Assembly (NCBI GenBank): GCA_905250115.1 | Contig: CAJNOI010000027.1 | Span: forward strand, 538,583 to 602,582 | Length of the DNA: 64,000 nucleotides | Source: Adineta steineri | Taxonomy: Eukaryota; Rotifera; Eurotatoria; Adinetida; Adinetidae | Reading direction: 5' to 3' | Part shown: positions 1 to 11,628 of the stretch, piece after piece | Layout of the letters: the number at the start of each line of letters is the position of its first letter | Numbering within the stretch: position 1 is the stretch's first letter | Translations under genes and position numbers: made by a program | The notes under the pieces: generated by a model | Told to the model about the DNA's origin: nothing | Seen by the model: the letters and a program-made list of their open reading frames with translations, nothing else | The model's database searches: none

Positions 1-427
1 AAAAAATACATCAGAATTATTTTTCTCAGCTTCATAATTTCCAGATATAATAAATAAATGGGGCATACGAAGTTCATTCTTGAAGAATATTTTGTAGGAT
101 TCAGTTTTCGGAAATTCATCCGAATGACACTTTTGAGTCTGACATTTCTCTCAACAATCGGTTGGAAACTTTCGGTCTCCCGTTTCATTCACTACAGATA
201 GAGATAGAAGAATAATACCAAAATTCGATTTTTTGAATTTTAACTTTGGGAGTTTTGAAAATTTGACAGTTTTTAGTCCTAGCGTCATGATTTAAATTAT
301 GCATATCTATTTGAATAATATGACACCAATTACTGTTAGTAAGTATTCAATTTACTTATTAAGTCTTATAGTATATTACTATGAATGAAAATGTTTCATT
401 ATATTGCAACGAAATAGTGACTTCGCA

Positions 428-1558
428 TTACTCAAGAGAAGATGCATGTCTGTATCTAAGTTTTTGAAACTTGAATTTTCGAAGTTCCGATTGAAAGGCT
501 CGCAAAGTTAAGTAGAGGACTTTATAACTATAATTAATATCATCATTCAAATAGAGAAGCAACTTCAAAAGTTTTGGGTTTGAATTTAGTACCATAATAC
601 GCCTAAGGTAACCCGACTCAAAATGGGCCGTCACATTTGAATACTTTTCACCGTTTGTCAATCTAAGTTCTAGTTCGGATAGAGATCTATACGTGTTCCT
701 AGGTAAGTGATACAAGAAACAGTCTACTCACCGATAATAACACCAGGAGAACTATTTTGATAGTTATTATTGCCATTGGGATCAGATTGAACGTTACAAA
801 GCTCTACAGATATGGTGCTTCCGTCGTCCGCTGTGATATTGATATTGGTCACATTATTGAGCTTTTCATGAATGCCGGTAAACAGATCGATTTGGCAGGG
901 CAGCGTTTGACATGGTAGATCTTGTGGATAGTTCAATACGATGTAGAAGACGATAGCAACACCTGAACGGTCCGTCTTGTCGCATTGAATGCTATATGTA
1001 AAGTTATAGGTAATGGTAACTTGCAGAAATAAAATAAAAACAAGTTACTCGCGACGGCGACGTCGACCTTTGGTACTGGTTGCTTTTGCACTGTTGATGG
1101 TCGTAACAGCAATGGAAGTTTTAGGAGCACTGATTGCTTGTTGCAGCTAAAATATACAACACATTATGAACTAACATAAAAGACAAAACTTACGCAAGCG
1201 GCTGTTGTTTGACGGTTGGTGACAGATTGTGTGGCACGCTTTTTTACTAATCCAGGTGGCAACATGTATGAGACAGTTAATGTGGTCAGCGATTGTTCTA
1301 ATAAAGATTACATATGTGTATATAATAAAAATGATAAATAAATACTAACTAGTAATCGCCGTTTTGTTGCCAACTTTAAAAAATGGTGCCGATAGATACG
1401 CCGGAATGAGGGAAATACAAATTGTGCATATAATAACCACAAATAACAGGACGAAATGATGACATTTGGATGATCTAAATAAGTGGTAACAGAGAACAAA
1501 ATTCATTAGAAACACTCACAACTTACCTATCAGAACGTCGTAATTTCACATGAGCCAT
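428..1558 (-). CDS. Type II membrane protein with polybasic stalk, unknown function
   Basis: I do not recognise the family. Six exons join in frame: 1527-1558, 1350-1474, 1194-1297, 1049-1146, 732-991 and 428-669. They give 861 nt, or 286 residues to a stop, with consistent phase at every junction. The product has a short basic N-terminus (MAHVKLRRSDR), one hydrophobic segment around residues 18-40, a Ser/Thr/Lys-rich stalk, a run of five arginines that resembles a furin-type cleavage site, and then a Cys-containing ectodomain with several N-x-S/T sites. This suggests a type II surface protein or a shed ectodomain (inference). The first five exons read as convincing protein. The last exon is less certain: its 62-nt intron and frame fit, but the C-terminal 60 residues look low in conservation-type signal. 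No neighbour lies close upstream. Confidence 0.6.
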
Positions 1559-3273
1559 ATTTTCTAATTCGTTGAAAGATTGCTGCCTTGAAATCAAGAA
1601 AAATCTGAAATGAGTTTCAATATGAAATTTGAGTGACGAAGAAAAGTTAGTTCGTGATTTGGAGTTTACAAGTTTCTAGTTATTAACAAAATTCTAGTTC
1701 ACATCTATCATTGCCCTTCTTTGAGCTATACCAAGTCAATTAATGATGCCTAAGAAAAGCAAGTAAACAGTTACGAGTTGCGATTTGCTGAACACCTAAC
1801 ATTTCTAAATTTCATATGTTGAGAATATTCTTTCCAAATAAATCAAGTTAGTATACCAAAACTATAAATATGATATAATGAATGTATCATTTTATTAAAA
1901 ATAATACAAAAGAAATGCTTCTTGGTTAAGATTAAAACTTATCCAGACAATATCAATGATATTTTCCTATTTGTCCACAATAAGTTCTAGAATCTTTGAT
2001 ATAGCTCTTCTTCGAACCCATTTATGAGCATTAATCAATAAGAAACAGTGAATTACAACATTTTTCCTTTTACCGAAGAAATTTGTTCTTTAACTATGAT
2101 GAAATATATACAAACGCTTCGTCGTGTTTGATCGGATATGTTACCGAACAAGAATGTTTAGTACATTTTGCTTATCGTTGAATTCAATGTTTCTACTTAT
2201 TCCTACTATAACTGTTATAGAGACACAACTCAGCTGAAAATCTATAGTAGTTTCTGGATTATTTCTATAAGTAATATATGACGCATAAAGTATTACAGTG
2301 TGGGTGTTTTGAGATGTTAACCTCTTTTCAAATTTATTCACATAAAGATGTGAAGTAATGACATTCAAATGGTTGTAGACAACTAGTGCAAACGTTGCCA
2401 TAAATTGGCACATATTTTTTGTAACTACAGTAGAGTTTTTACGATCAACAATCCACTTGCAGATACTAACGTTGAAAAAATTGAACCTATCGAGTTGACC
2501 CAGACTCGATGGTAGCAACAACGGGGAGCTCCGTTTTATTGAGAACCCCGTTACATAGGGTACAGTATCTAACTGAATGTCCAATCAAGCTCGACCCTAG
2601 TAAGAATGGTGGTACCAGTTCATTTTAGTAGCTACTCGCATAGCGAATGGAATCCGACTAAATAATCAGGTATGATAGTATGCGATATGTTTTGTGTTTC
2701 TTGTATAGGCTTTGTCTATTAGTTTGTAGGATAGGGTGAGGATGAACTAGGAATTCTATAAACCTTGCTTCGCTTTTATTACAATTAAAATGTTTCAGAT
2801 ACTGTCGTCAGATAAAGCTGTTGATTTAGAAAAATCTCAATAGCTATACATATAATTATAGTACTTGTAAATAGAGCAACAATTCTCAATATGAATGATA
2901 TCATTTGAATGATATAAACTAAATATAAAAAGTATAGAAGTATTTACCGTGAAATTATATTCAAACACGATCAAATTCGAAGCAGAATAATCGAGTATAC
3001 GAGTTCTAAATTTAAATGAAAGCCAATGACTAAACGAATATGTAATGAGCATACGCTTTTATATTCTCCTTGTTATACGCTTCAGTCATGCATAAACGAT
3101 TGTTTTTATTTTTTCAGCTTGTATTTTATCTCATTAAAAATAACAAGCAAGCAATTAAGCAGATATGACAATAAATATTTTTATTTTTATTCATGTATGT
3201 AACGCTAATTGCTTATAATTATTTTAGATAGAAAAAATAAATGTGAGTAATAGACAATTTATTTTACAGGAGG
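1559..3273. other. Gene-poor intergenic stretch
   Basis: No convincing exon chain was found. An open frame of 147 codons on the minus strand at 2141-2584 has no recognisable domain and no splice partners. The local composition around 2500-2700 is slightly more GC-rich than its surroundings, which could mark an old decayed insertion, but I cannot support a family. Confidence 0.4.
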
Positions 3274-3380
3274 AATAAAATATAATTGATCAATTATCTT
3301 ACAGAAATAAAATATAATTGAATATTTGACTTAGCTGAATAAAATATAATCGATCATTTGTCTAACATAAATAAAATATA
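3274..3380. repeat. 32-bp tandem repeat, about four copies
   Basis: The core AATAAAATATAAT starts at 3274, 3306 and 3338, and a shortened copy starts at 3370. The period is exactly 32 bp with a few mismatches between copies. The preceding stretch (about 3255-3273) looks like a more diverged partial copy. It is non-coding and lies between unidentified intergenic sequence and the first MITE-like element. Confidence 0.8.
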
Positions 3381-3490
3381 CGTAGGTAGTCATATTCGAT
3401 GGCTTGTAATTGGGGGCTGTTTTTTCTCATTTTATTTATAATTATTGTGTGTTATAATTATAAGAGTTCTCATAAATATTTATTCGTTAA

Positions 3491-3814
3491 CCCTTTAAGT
3501 ACCATAGCTCAGCCAATGGATGAAACTTTGTTAGGACTTTATTTCTAACATGTATATTGTATGTTGTGAATATTTTCATTGAAAATTTTTAAAAAACTTT
3601 CGAAGTCATTTTCGATCAATACCCGTACCCCCTTACGGCACGGTGGTACTTGAAGGATTATTAAAATGATAAATACCGCGCGAATACAAGCACCTACATG
3701 TCCCCTATGCCACAATGACAAGTGCACTTCGATATTGTTTCGCATTCGCAATTTATTCAGAATTTGTCAAATTTTAAAGAGTGGGGCTTATAGGCCCCGT
3801 TGGTACTTAAAGGG
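3491..3814. mobile_element. MITE, piggyBac-like (TTAA target, CCCTTT ends)
   Basis: A 324-bp element starts with CCCTTTAAGTACCA (3491-3504) and ends with its exact reverse complement (3801-3814). It is flanked on both sides by TTAA (3487-3490 and 3815-3818). A TTAA target duplication and CCC...GGG ends are hallmarks of the piggyBac superfamily. It has no transposase frame; an open frame across 3545-3751 is not similar to a transposase that I recognise. A diverged internal copy of the terminal motif sits at 3644-3656. It is therefore best called a non-autonomous (MITE) copy. The perfect ends suggest fairly recent activity. Confidence 0.82.
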
Positions 3815-3818
3815 TTAA

Positions 3819-4973
3819 CAGACAAAAATGAATATCTTAGAAGTATTTCCCTATTAGCAGAAAGGAAGAGTTGTTTCATATGACACTTTTAAGAGTTAGA
3901 TTGTCCAGATTCAGAAATTGTTATGTATAAAATACAGACTGATCGGTGAAGTTTTTGTCTTGATTCAGGTCTGTGTTAGGTAGGCCGTTTGTTGAACTTC
4001 AGAAGAGAGTATACGAGCCAAAAATGACTCGTTTTTAGAAGAGTATGGACATGATTTTGTGGTCAGTTTAAGATACCACTCGAGAAATAATTGAAGCCTG
4101 AATAAAACTAAATAGGTAGTTTCGAATTAAAATTAAACATTGATTATACAAGATTTATCAGACTTTTATACTGCCCGATAAAAAGTTTTCTTGGTTAAAA
4201 TTAATCGAAATTACAAAATCCTCTAGACACTAATCCAAATTTGGCACTGGACATCAGAAAATTTGAAAAAATATCTGAGCAGGATACTGTTTTGGTGAAA
4301 TTGTTGAAACCGATCGTTTCTTTTACGTACTTTTTGACTTAGGCATGTAACGAAAGTAGGGCTACAGTTGATTGAAATCACAAATTCTCAATGAATGTTA
4401 ACGGATCAGAAATTTGTGATTCTAATCACTTACAATTCTGACTTTATTTCATAGTAATTAGATCGACAGTTTTGATTATGATTGATTATATATTAATTGT
4501 AATTGATCTGGGAGATCTGTTTAGTTGACTTAAGTTTTGATTTCATTACACATTCTTCTGAATATAGTGTATTTGTGATATATAGTCATTTTCATGTTAT
4601 AAACAGACAAAAGATGCTAGTTTAAAGCAGAATATATCCATAAATTTTATCTTCTAACGTCGGAATGCATCTCTCTCGTTCAATCTAATTTGAGAAACTA
4701 ACCTATCAAGTGTTGACAATTTCTTCTGCCACATCCGCTTTTCTATATCACCTCTCGAATGTCATGAATTTACTATCATCTGTAGATTAGTTCAATCTGA
4801 ACTCTTTCAATTTTCTTTCCCTTTTTTTACACTCAAAATAGTGTGCAACAAATCATAAACAAAATAAAACTAATTTGTACTTAAACTAAGTTGAGTTGAT
4901 TAGAGAAATGACAGATCATAAACGGGTGTGTTTATCTGAACTTGTATAATTTCAATCACTACTAAAGACACAT
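3819..4973. other. Intergenic stretch between two MITE-like elements
   Basis: No coding exons were recognised. A small inverted repeat occurs at about 4376-4423 (AATCACAAATT and its complement about 30 nt downstream), enough for a short hairpin but without further support. Nothing else is distinctive. Confidence 0.4.
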
Positions 4974-4977
4974 TTAA

Positions 4978-5210
4978 CCCTTTGGTTACGGGATTTTTTT
5001 AGGTGAATCTTTTTTTCTCGTTCTAAGACAGTCTGAAATAACTTTTATTAATATATAGAAGCATTTAAAAATGAATGTAGGTGTATCTTATTTATCTCAC
5101 CTACACCGTCAAAGAAAGGAGCCTTTTCAATCGAGCCTAAATGATATTGTCATGACAGTAATATCTCTAGAAGTTCAAACACCATATATGGTTGATCCGT
5201 AACCAAAGGG
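4978..5210. mobile_element. Second MITE, piggyBac-like, different family
   Basis: A 233-bp element has ends CCCTTTGGTTACGG (4978-4991) and the exact reverse complement at 5197-5210. It is flanked by TTAA at 4974-4977 and 5211-5214. The first six bases match the element at 3491, but the rest of the terminal repeat and the interior differ, so this is a separate family presumably mobilised by a related transposase. No coding capacity is seen. Confidence 0.82.
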
Positions 5211-5214
5211 TTAA

Positions 5215-6299
5215 TGGGAAATTTTTTACTATTTTTCATTAAGATATTTGGCAAAAATACTCACCGCATCTTATTTGTGACTTTTTCTCATATTTGTATC
5301 TTTAATACTGAGAGAAGATTGAGAATCAATCATGTATAGCATACAAGCAAATAAACGAAATAACTAATACTAACACTTCAGCTTAATAATAATAAATCCT
5401 CACTCAACTCACGATTAGTTTGTTATGTGATAAGAATGTGTTCCTTCAATATTTTGGTATTTGGTGAGGAGGATGAAGGTGTTTTTTTATACAATAGAGG
5501 TTTTGCAGAAGTAAGATGAGGTTCTTTATAACAATATTAAAACTTTGAATAGTTTTTTTAGTGGGACTGGACCAAAAAAGATTTTGGATGATGGTAGCAG
5601 AGCTATGAAGGTCGTTTGGGGGTAACAGCGAACGATAAAAGATTGCTTGTGATATCAGTAAAACCCTGCAACGTGTATTCCTTTGATATTGAATCAGAAA
5701 TGTTTTCTTCAATGACGCTAAACCGTAAACGTGTGGTATGAGTTAGTGTGCGATACTGTTGAATCAAATATAACTGTTCTAGCTTTGCAGAATTTCTCAA
5801 GACTTTGTAGTTGAATAGCTGAATTATCAAGAATCGATGTAGTGCAAAATAAAGTTTAGTACGAAACTATCTTGTAACTACGATAAGTCCTTTATCGAAG
5901 TGGTTTGTATGTATTTAATAGTACTATTGTATGGTCCGATTTTAACACTAGATATGACTGTATTTCTCTGTATTGAAAGATGACCCGCTTGTGATTGCTT
6001 TGCTTCTTCAGGCAAGTTTAGTTGTTTGTCGATGACTAATAGTTAAATAAGAATTAGAAGTTTTTAATATTACATTCATCAAACATGAAAAGGTAATGCT
6101 ATGAAGAATATATTACTGCCATGCAGCCGGCTCTAGTTTCGTCCTGATTCATAGATTATCGAAATAGAAAAGTTAGTTTCAAATCTCTTTTTTATTAAAA
6201 CTAAAAATTGAACTTGTGCTACAATAGAAAAAAAGCTGACCCTGCGCTTGTCTACTTAAAAACTAGTTTCTTTCTATCGCATAATCCTTATTTATTTAT
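5215..6299. other. Intergenic stretch downstream of the nardilysin-like gene
   Basis: Two overlapping minus-strand open frames (5446-5712 and 5603-5830) lack domain signals and splice context, so I do not call them genes. The nardilysin-like gene ends at the right edge, so 3' UTR sequence should lie in the last few hundred bases. Confidence 0.4.
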
Positions 6300-9277
6300 T
6301 TACTTAATAAATGTAACATTATATAGCAAACATGATTCTTTAAATTGTTTTAAATTATGTATGATGACATAAGATTTGTTTGATTGATTAGAATCAATGT
6401 CATATAAAATTTTTAAAGATTTCCTATATTGATTTTGATCTTTATCATTATTAATTTCGATTGATTCAAATGATTTTAAAATATATTCTATTTTCATCAT
6501 ATCATTTGGATAATGAAATAATTTATTAAAATGAAATATTTCACTTTTTATTGTACGTAAATTATGATTGTATTTATGTTTTGTTGTTAAACAATGTAAT
6601 TTTGATTCAGATTTTGATTGTAATAAAGATATATGTTCATAATCTGTTTCATCAGATGAATCTTGATGATGTCGAAATCGTGGAAGACGTTCAGCTGACA
6701 TACCAAAACTTGATCGAATACTATATCGATTTCGTTGATTTTCAGATGTTGAATTATTTGAAATAATACCTGTTTTTGTTGGTTTTATTTCATCATTCGG
6801 ACATATAATAATAATTAATTGACGATGTGCAGATGCTATTATATGTTTATCATACCATTCTTGCATATCATTTATCGTTAAAGTATCAAGTGCATCTCTC
6901 TAAATCAATAAATAAATGTTTTTTTAAAAAATATGTGATTGATTTTAATCCAATTTACTTCTTGATTATTTCGATCGAATATAAATGAATTCAATAAAAT
7001 TTCAGTCCAATATCGATCAACACATACTTGTAATGAATTATCTATATTTTGTTTTACTAAATTAAAAAAATAAATAGAAGAATAAGATTAAATATGAATA
7101 TACCATTTCGAAACATGGTTACAAATCGTTCGAATTCTATTTTCGTTGTTTCCATAATAATATCTTTAAAAATTACAAAAAATTTTGATATATAATCAAT
7201 AACATCCTAATTAAATAAAAACTGATTAAAATCAATGAATATATATAATACCATTGAATTATAAATCTCTGATGAAAATATTCTATAGCAAAAACAAAAA
7301 TATTTCAAATAAAAATTCCTATCAAATAAATCTTACAATTCAATTTCAAGTGAAACAATACCATAGGTATCACGAAGCGTAACTAAATATATTAGAATAG
7401 AAAAATCAAAAAACAAGAATTTTATATTTAACATACTATTACATGTAAAATGATTTTGATCAACTGTATGTAGATAATCTTCAAGTGATTCTTGCATAGT
7501 TTCAGCAAGAATCTCTAAGAGAACATAATCTCTTATTGTAGTAACACCATGTTCAAAAAAGATTAATATATGAGTAGCACAATCAATAGATTGATAACTT
7601 TCAATTTTAACAAGATTTTCTTGAGTTGGTATTTGTATTGCTCGAAGCTTTAATTAAAATTTACTTTCATTAGTTTTAATACATAAAAATAGCTACCGAA
7701 GGTAGTAAAATATTTGATACAGAATCTAATTCAAGTAGATTTTGAGTTGTATAAAATAGTTGTTTAGATTCCTAAAATGAAATATAACACATCAGAGTAT
7801 ATTCAATGGATATACTAAACATTTCAAACATACTTAAAGTATGATTTTTCCTTCATTTACATATACCTAACTGAAATTTTCTAAAATAATCTGTATTCCA
7901 TGGATGTTGTAAGCCGATATAATCGGGTAAAGTTTTAAAACTATACGTATACAAAAATAATAATCGATATTATTGTGTAAGGTGATTACCTGCGTTTCAT
8001 TAAACAAAATAATCGTTCTATACGCTGTTGCATTATTCGAAATGATTCTTAGAAAAATTATTTTACAAATTAATATAAATTTCTTTTGATTTATTTACCA
8101 TTTGAAATCATAACAAGATTCATTCCTTCTGGAATACAATATCGATCTTTAACAAATTGTTTTAATACTGTAGTACTATTCGTATTTTCAATTAATTCTT
8201 TTAGACTTAATTTATTTCCTATTCAATATTAAATAAAAAATATTTCAAATTAGAAATAAATCTAGAAAAACTCTGATACCCCAAGAAAATTGTTTTATTG
8301 GATGATTTTCTCTAGCTAAATATGTAAGTAAACGTGTTGCTCGATAATGATCATCTATTTGAGCAATCATATTTTCTTCATCAATAATTTGTATTTGATC
8401 ATGTATTGTTTCCAATGACATAAGAGGATCAATAAGTGAATGTATAAGAATATCAAGTGTTTCAACAATACGATTCGATGAAATTTCAATAACAATAACT
8501 GTCTATTAATAAAATATAAGAAAATAAATTCGTCGATAATGTTAATTATTACTGACAAATTCAAGTTCTGTATATGCATGAATTTTTCCACCATGATAAG
8601 AAATAAATGTATCAAGACAATTATGTTCAGGATATTTAGATGAACTAGAAAAGAGTACTAAAAAAAGAAGGGATAAGATCTTATAATGTAGATAAATTGT
8701 AATATACAATGTTCAGTTAAATGTGCAAGACCTTGTAAATTTGAAGGATCCAGAAGAGAACCAGCTGGAATATACAAAGCAACAGTTGTCTAAAATGATG
8801 AAAATATATATTGAAGAAAATTAATCATTTGTATATCAACTGTATGATATTGTAAAAATGCTTCATCCGCATCAGAAGATGTTAGTTTATCACTATTATA
8901 ATATATAAATTTTTATTTTAAAAATAAAAACTATTTTTTTCTTATTCACTCAGTATTGACTGAATCACTTTTCTCATCATCATTTTCTTCATCATCTTCA
9001 TATAGATTATTTGTTACTAGCATACAACGTAGACCATTACGTAATTCAATTAATCTATATTATAGACATATGTTATTTCTAACAATTATCAATGAATCAT
9101 GACTTACCGATACCATCGATGATCATTTGGGCTAACAGCAATGATTTTATGTTCTTCTATCTTAGTTTCATGTATTTTTTTATCAGTACTCGTTAAATAT
9201 TCTGTAATAAGTACATGTTCATGATCACCGTTTGTTTCTTTTTCGTTAGCTAATGATAACGATGATTTTATAACCAT
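6300..9277 (-). CDS. NRDC: Nardilysin-like M16 metallopeptidase
   Basis: This is a multi-exon insulinase-family zinc protease, cut by many introns of about 50-60 nt. The start is the ATG at 9275-9277, and exon phases were checked through the catalytic exons. After a short N-terminus, the segment YRLIELRNGL matches the conserved start of the M16 domain. A short acidic insert (YEDDEENDDEKSD) follows before the zinc site, which is the hallmark that separates nardilysin from insulysin. The exon at 8708-8789 carries GLAHLTEH, the inverted HxxEH motif, with zinc-binding histidines and catalytic glutamate intact. The distal glutamate lies in the IDEEN segment of the next-but-one exon, as in the family. 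The last large exon (6300-6898) is the C-terminal inactive M16 repeat region. Family members cleave before arginine in dibasic peptides and also act as co-chaperones. The acidic insert is much shorter than in vertebrates. Confidence 0.85.
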
Positions 9278-9442
9278 CTGATTTTCAAATATATTAAATG
9301 ATTACAATATGGTTCTTTATTGTAGCGCTAAAATGACGAATGAAAAAAAAGAAGCTAAATAGATCAGCTGTTCACAATCTCAGATATTTACTACAATTAG
9401 AGATTCTCTCATTTGTTAAAACAAAATATCTGATCATTTATA

Positions 9443-10879
9443 TTAATCAAGTAAATATGGATTAATATACATTCGTCGAAGTCTTGAATATAATCCAATA
9501 TGATGAACTAAATTAGGTTCAACAAGAAACGTTTGAAGATTTGTACGTGCTGGTAAATCATCCAATGCTGTATCAATTGCATATTTACTATGACATTGAG
9601 TACGATTTAAATAATCAATAACTTGTTTAGAAGTTTGTTGAAAATAAAGTACACCAGGTAAACAACATGATGGTGCCGGATAAATAGAATAAAAAGATGG
9701 ATGTAATGAACGCCATGTCCATGAAACATTTGAATGATCAATTAGAATAAGAACCAAAATAATAAGAATAAAATAGAATATAAAATACACTAGATTTAAA
9801 TTGATTAATTTAGAAAGAAAGATATTATTGTTTAATAATGATCGGAAGTATTTTTCCCGTTCTCGTTCTTGTTGTTTTATATTTGTGTTTTTCTTAAAAT
9901 AAGAAAAATGAATAATAAATTGATATAAATAAAAACCGACGAATGTAAGTAAGAAACTTGTTGAAATTAATTGAGTAATCAAATAAATTGATGGATATAT
10001 ATAAGAAATTAACCATCGTGGATGATAGATTTTAATAAAAGCTGGTTGTTGTCTATGACCATTTAATGGCCATCGTTGTTTAATACGATTATCAATTAAT
10101 GATAATAATTGATAATAAAAATTTTTACTAATGGGTTCAGCATCATCTTGTAATAACAAAAGATAATTAATAGATGGAAATGATTGAAAATTTGCTAAAA
10201 GACATTGTAAATGTGCTTCTTTTTCACGTTCATATGTATTTATTATTGTTTGAGATTTTGTATTTACAATAAAAACAGGTAGAATTTGTCGTATAAGATT
10301 AATACCATCGGATACTTGTTCATTTGTATTATTATTTTCACATAATGTTATTATAAAACGTGAATGATAATTTTTAAGTAAATGATAAAGCATTTGACCA
10401 ATATAAAATTTACCTTCACGATGATCAGTATCTTGTTGACCATATAATATTGATATTACAATATGATCAGTTGTATTTAATAATATTTGTTTCGGTTTAT
10501 TAAGTAATGTATATGATGATGATGAGAGATTATTTTTCATTTGAATATAATCATAAAAATGTATTTGTTGTGTATAATTTGAAATAAGATGTGGATAATT
10601 TTTTGGATTTTTTAATAAATTATCAAGCCATTCATAAGCTATTTGTTGTTGTTGTTTATGTTGCTGTAGTACATTATTACGAACAGATTCAATAGATGAA
10701 GGTTCAAATACAATATTTTTGAAATTAAATAATAAACTATATGGTTGATAATAGGAAATTAAACTAGCAATAAAAATAATTATAAAAAACAAACAAATAT
10801 GTAGACGTTCATGATAACTTAATATACGTAAGGATATCATAGATGGAAATCGATGTTTTTTTAAACGAATGGCATACAT
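9443..10879 (-). CDS. PGAP4: PGAP4/TMEM246-like GPI side-chain GalNAc transferase
   Basis: A single intronless frame encodes 478 residues. The layout matches PGAP4 (TMEM246), the Golgi enzyme that adds GalNAc to GPI anchors. There is an N-terminal signal-anchor (about residues 28-48), then a GT-A-like domain with the acidic motif LLLLQDDAEP. That domain is interrupted by a tandem pair of transmembrane helices (roughly 290-325 and 360-385), the unusual insertion typical of this family. The domain then resumes with the CCLPGVLYF segment and a late DTALDD motif. Human PGAP4 is about 400 residues; the extra length here lies mainly in the N-terminal stem and the loop between the paired helices. 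It sits 165 bp from the nardilysin start, on the same strand, so the intergenic promoter space is small. Confidence 0.82.
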   Translation of the reverse strand: MYAIRLKKHRFPSMISLRILSYHERLHICLFFIIIFIASLISYYQPYSLLFNFKNIVFEPSSIESVRNNVLQQHKQQQQIAYEWLDNLLKNPKNYPHLISNYTQQIHFYDYIQMKNNLSSSSYTLLNKPKQILLNTTDHIVISILYGQQDTDHREGKFYIGQMLYHLLKNYHSRFIITLCENNNTNEQVSDGINLIRQILPVFIVNTKSQTIINTYEREKEAHLQCLLANFQSFPSINYLLLLQDDAEPISKNFYYQLLSLIDNRIKQRWPLNGHRQQPAFIKIYHPRWLISYIYPSIYLITQLISTSFLLTFVGFYLYQFIIHFSYFKKNTNIKQQEREREKYFRSLLNNNIFLSKLINLNLVYFIFYFILIILVLILIDHSNVSWTWRSLHPSFYSIYPAPSCCLPGVLYFQQTSKQVIDYLNRTQCHSKYAIDTALDDLPARTNLQTFLVEPNLVHHIGLYSRLRRMYINPYLLD

Positions 10880-11628
10880 TATGAAATAGAAATATTATAA
10901 ATATATATACAAATGTATTTGTTTTGTCATTAGTTTTTTTTCTCTGTCCTGTACATAAAAGACAAGAGAATGAATCGATTCATATGAATATTTCATATAC
11001 TATCATTGAGGTCTTGTACCTTTTTTTTTCATGTTTCATTGCACGTTTCATTTTCACAATATGTCTCATCTATAATGACGATAGGAGTGAGTGTTAGACA
11101 TAGAAAAAGAAAGAAAAAAAAAAGTGTATATTTCGTATGCTCGTGTCAAGGTATTTCATATACATGTATAGTCATTTTTTTTGTATCTGTATATATTGTA
11201 AGTTGAGTTTTATTCTATCGAGAATACCTTTCACTTATATTCATCAATAGAGGGTAATTCATGTTAATAACTTATTAAATAGTTTGTATAAGATATTTGA
11301 TTGACGATTTCAATATAGTAAAAAAAAAGAAGAGATTTTTCAGTATATATATTCATTCTCTAAACTTCATACTTAAAAGCATGTAATGCTTTCAAATCAC
11401 TACATTTGAATGATCTTGAAAAGTGAATAAAAAAACAAAAAACATTTTCATCTGTAATTAAAAATACAAAGAAAACGAAAAAAAAAAGAAACTTTTTATA
11501 TACATAAATTTTTCATTACGAAATAGTATTCACCGTAATTGACAAACAAAATATTTTTCTCTAAACAATAACGAAATACACTGAGCAAGAACGAAACAAA
11601 AAAAACAAACTTTATTCACAATTAATAA
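10880..11628. other. Intergenic stretch, PGAP4 upstream / KCTD downstream
   Basis: This AT-rich region has A-runs and no coding signal. It should contain the promoter of the PGAP4-like gene (right of 10880) and the 3' UTR of the KCTD-like gene (left of 11628). A short plus-strand open frame at 11006-11206 has no domain or splice support. Confidence 0.4.

Noticed and set aside
699-731. A 33-nt intron followed by a very short last exon (GTRIDLYPN) in the same gene
   Set aside because: Too short for an intron here; the 62-nt alternative at 670-731 fits normal size and phase.
1020-1048. A 29-nt intron in the type II membrane protein gene
   Set aside because: It breaks the frame. A 57-nt intron (992-1048) with a proper acceptor restores one continuous frame.
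2141-2584. 147-codon minus-strand open frame as a gene
   Set aside because: No domain, no splice partners and no context; such frames arise by chance in long intergenic DNA.
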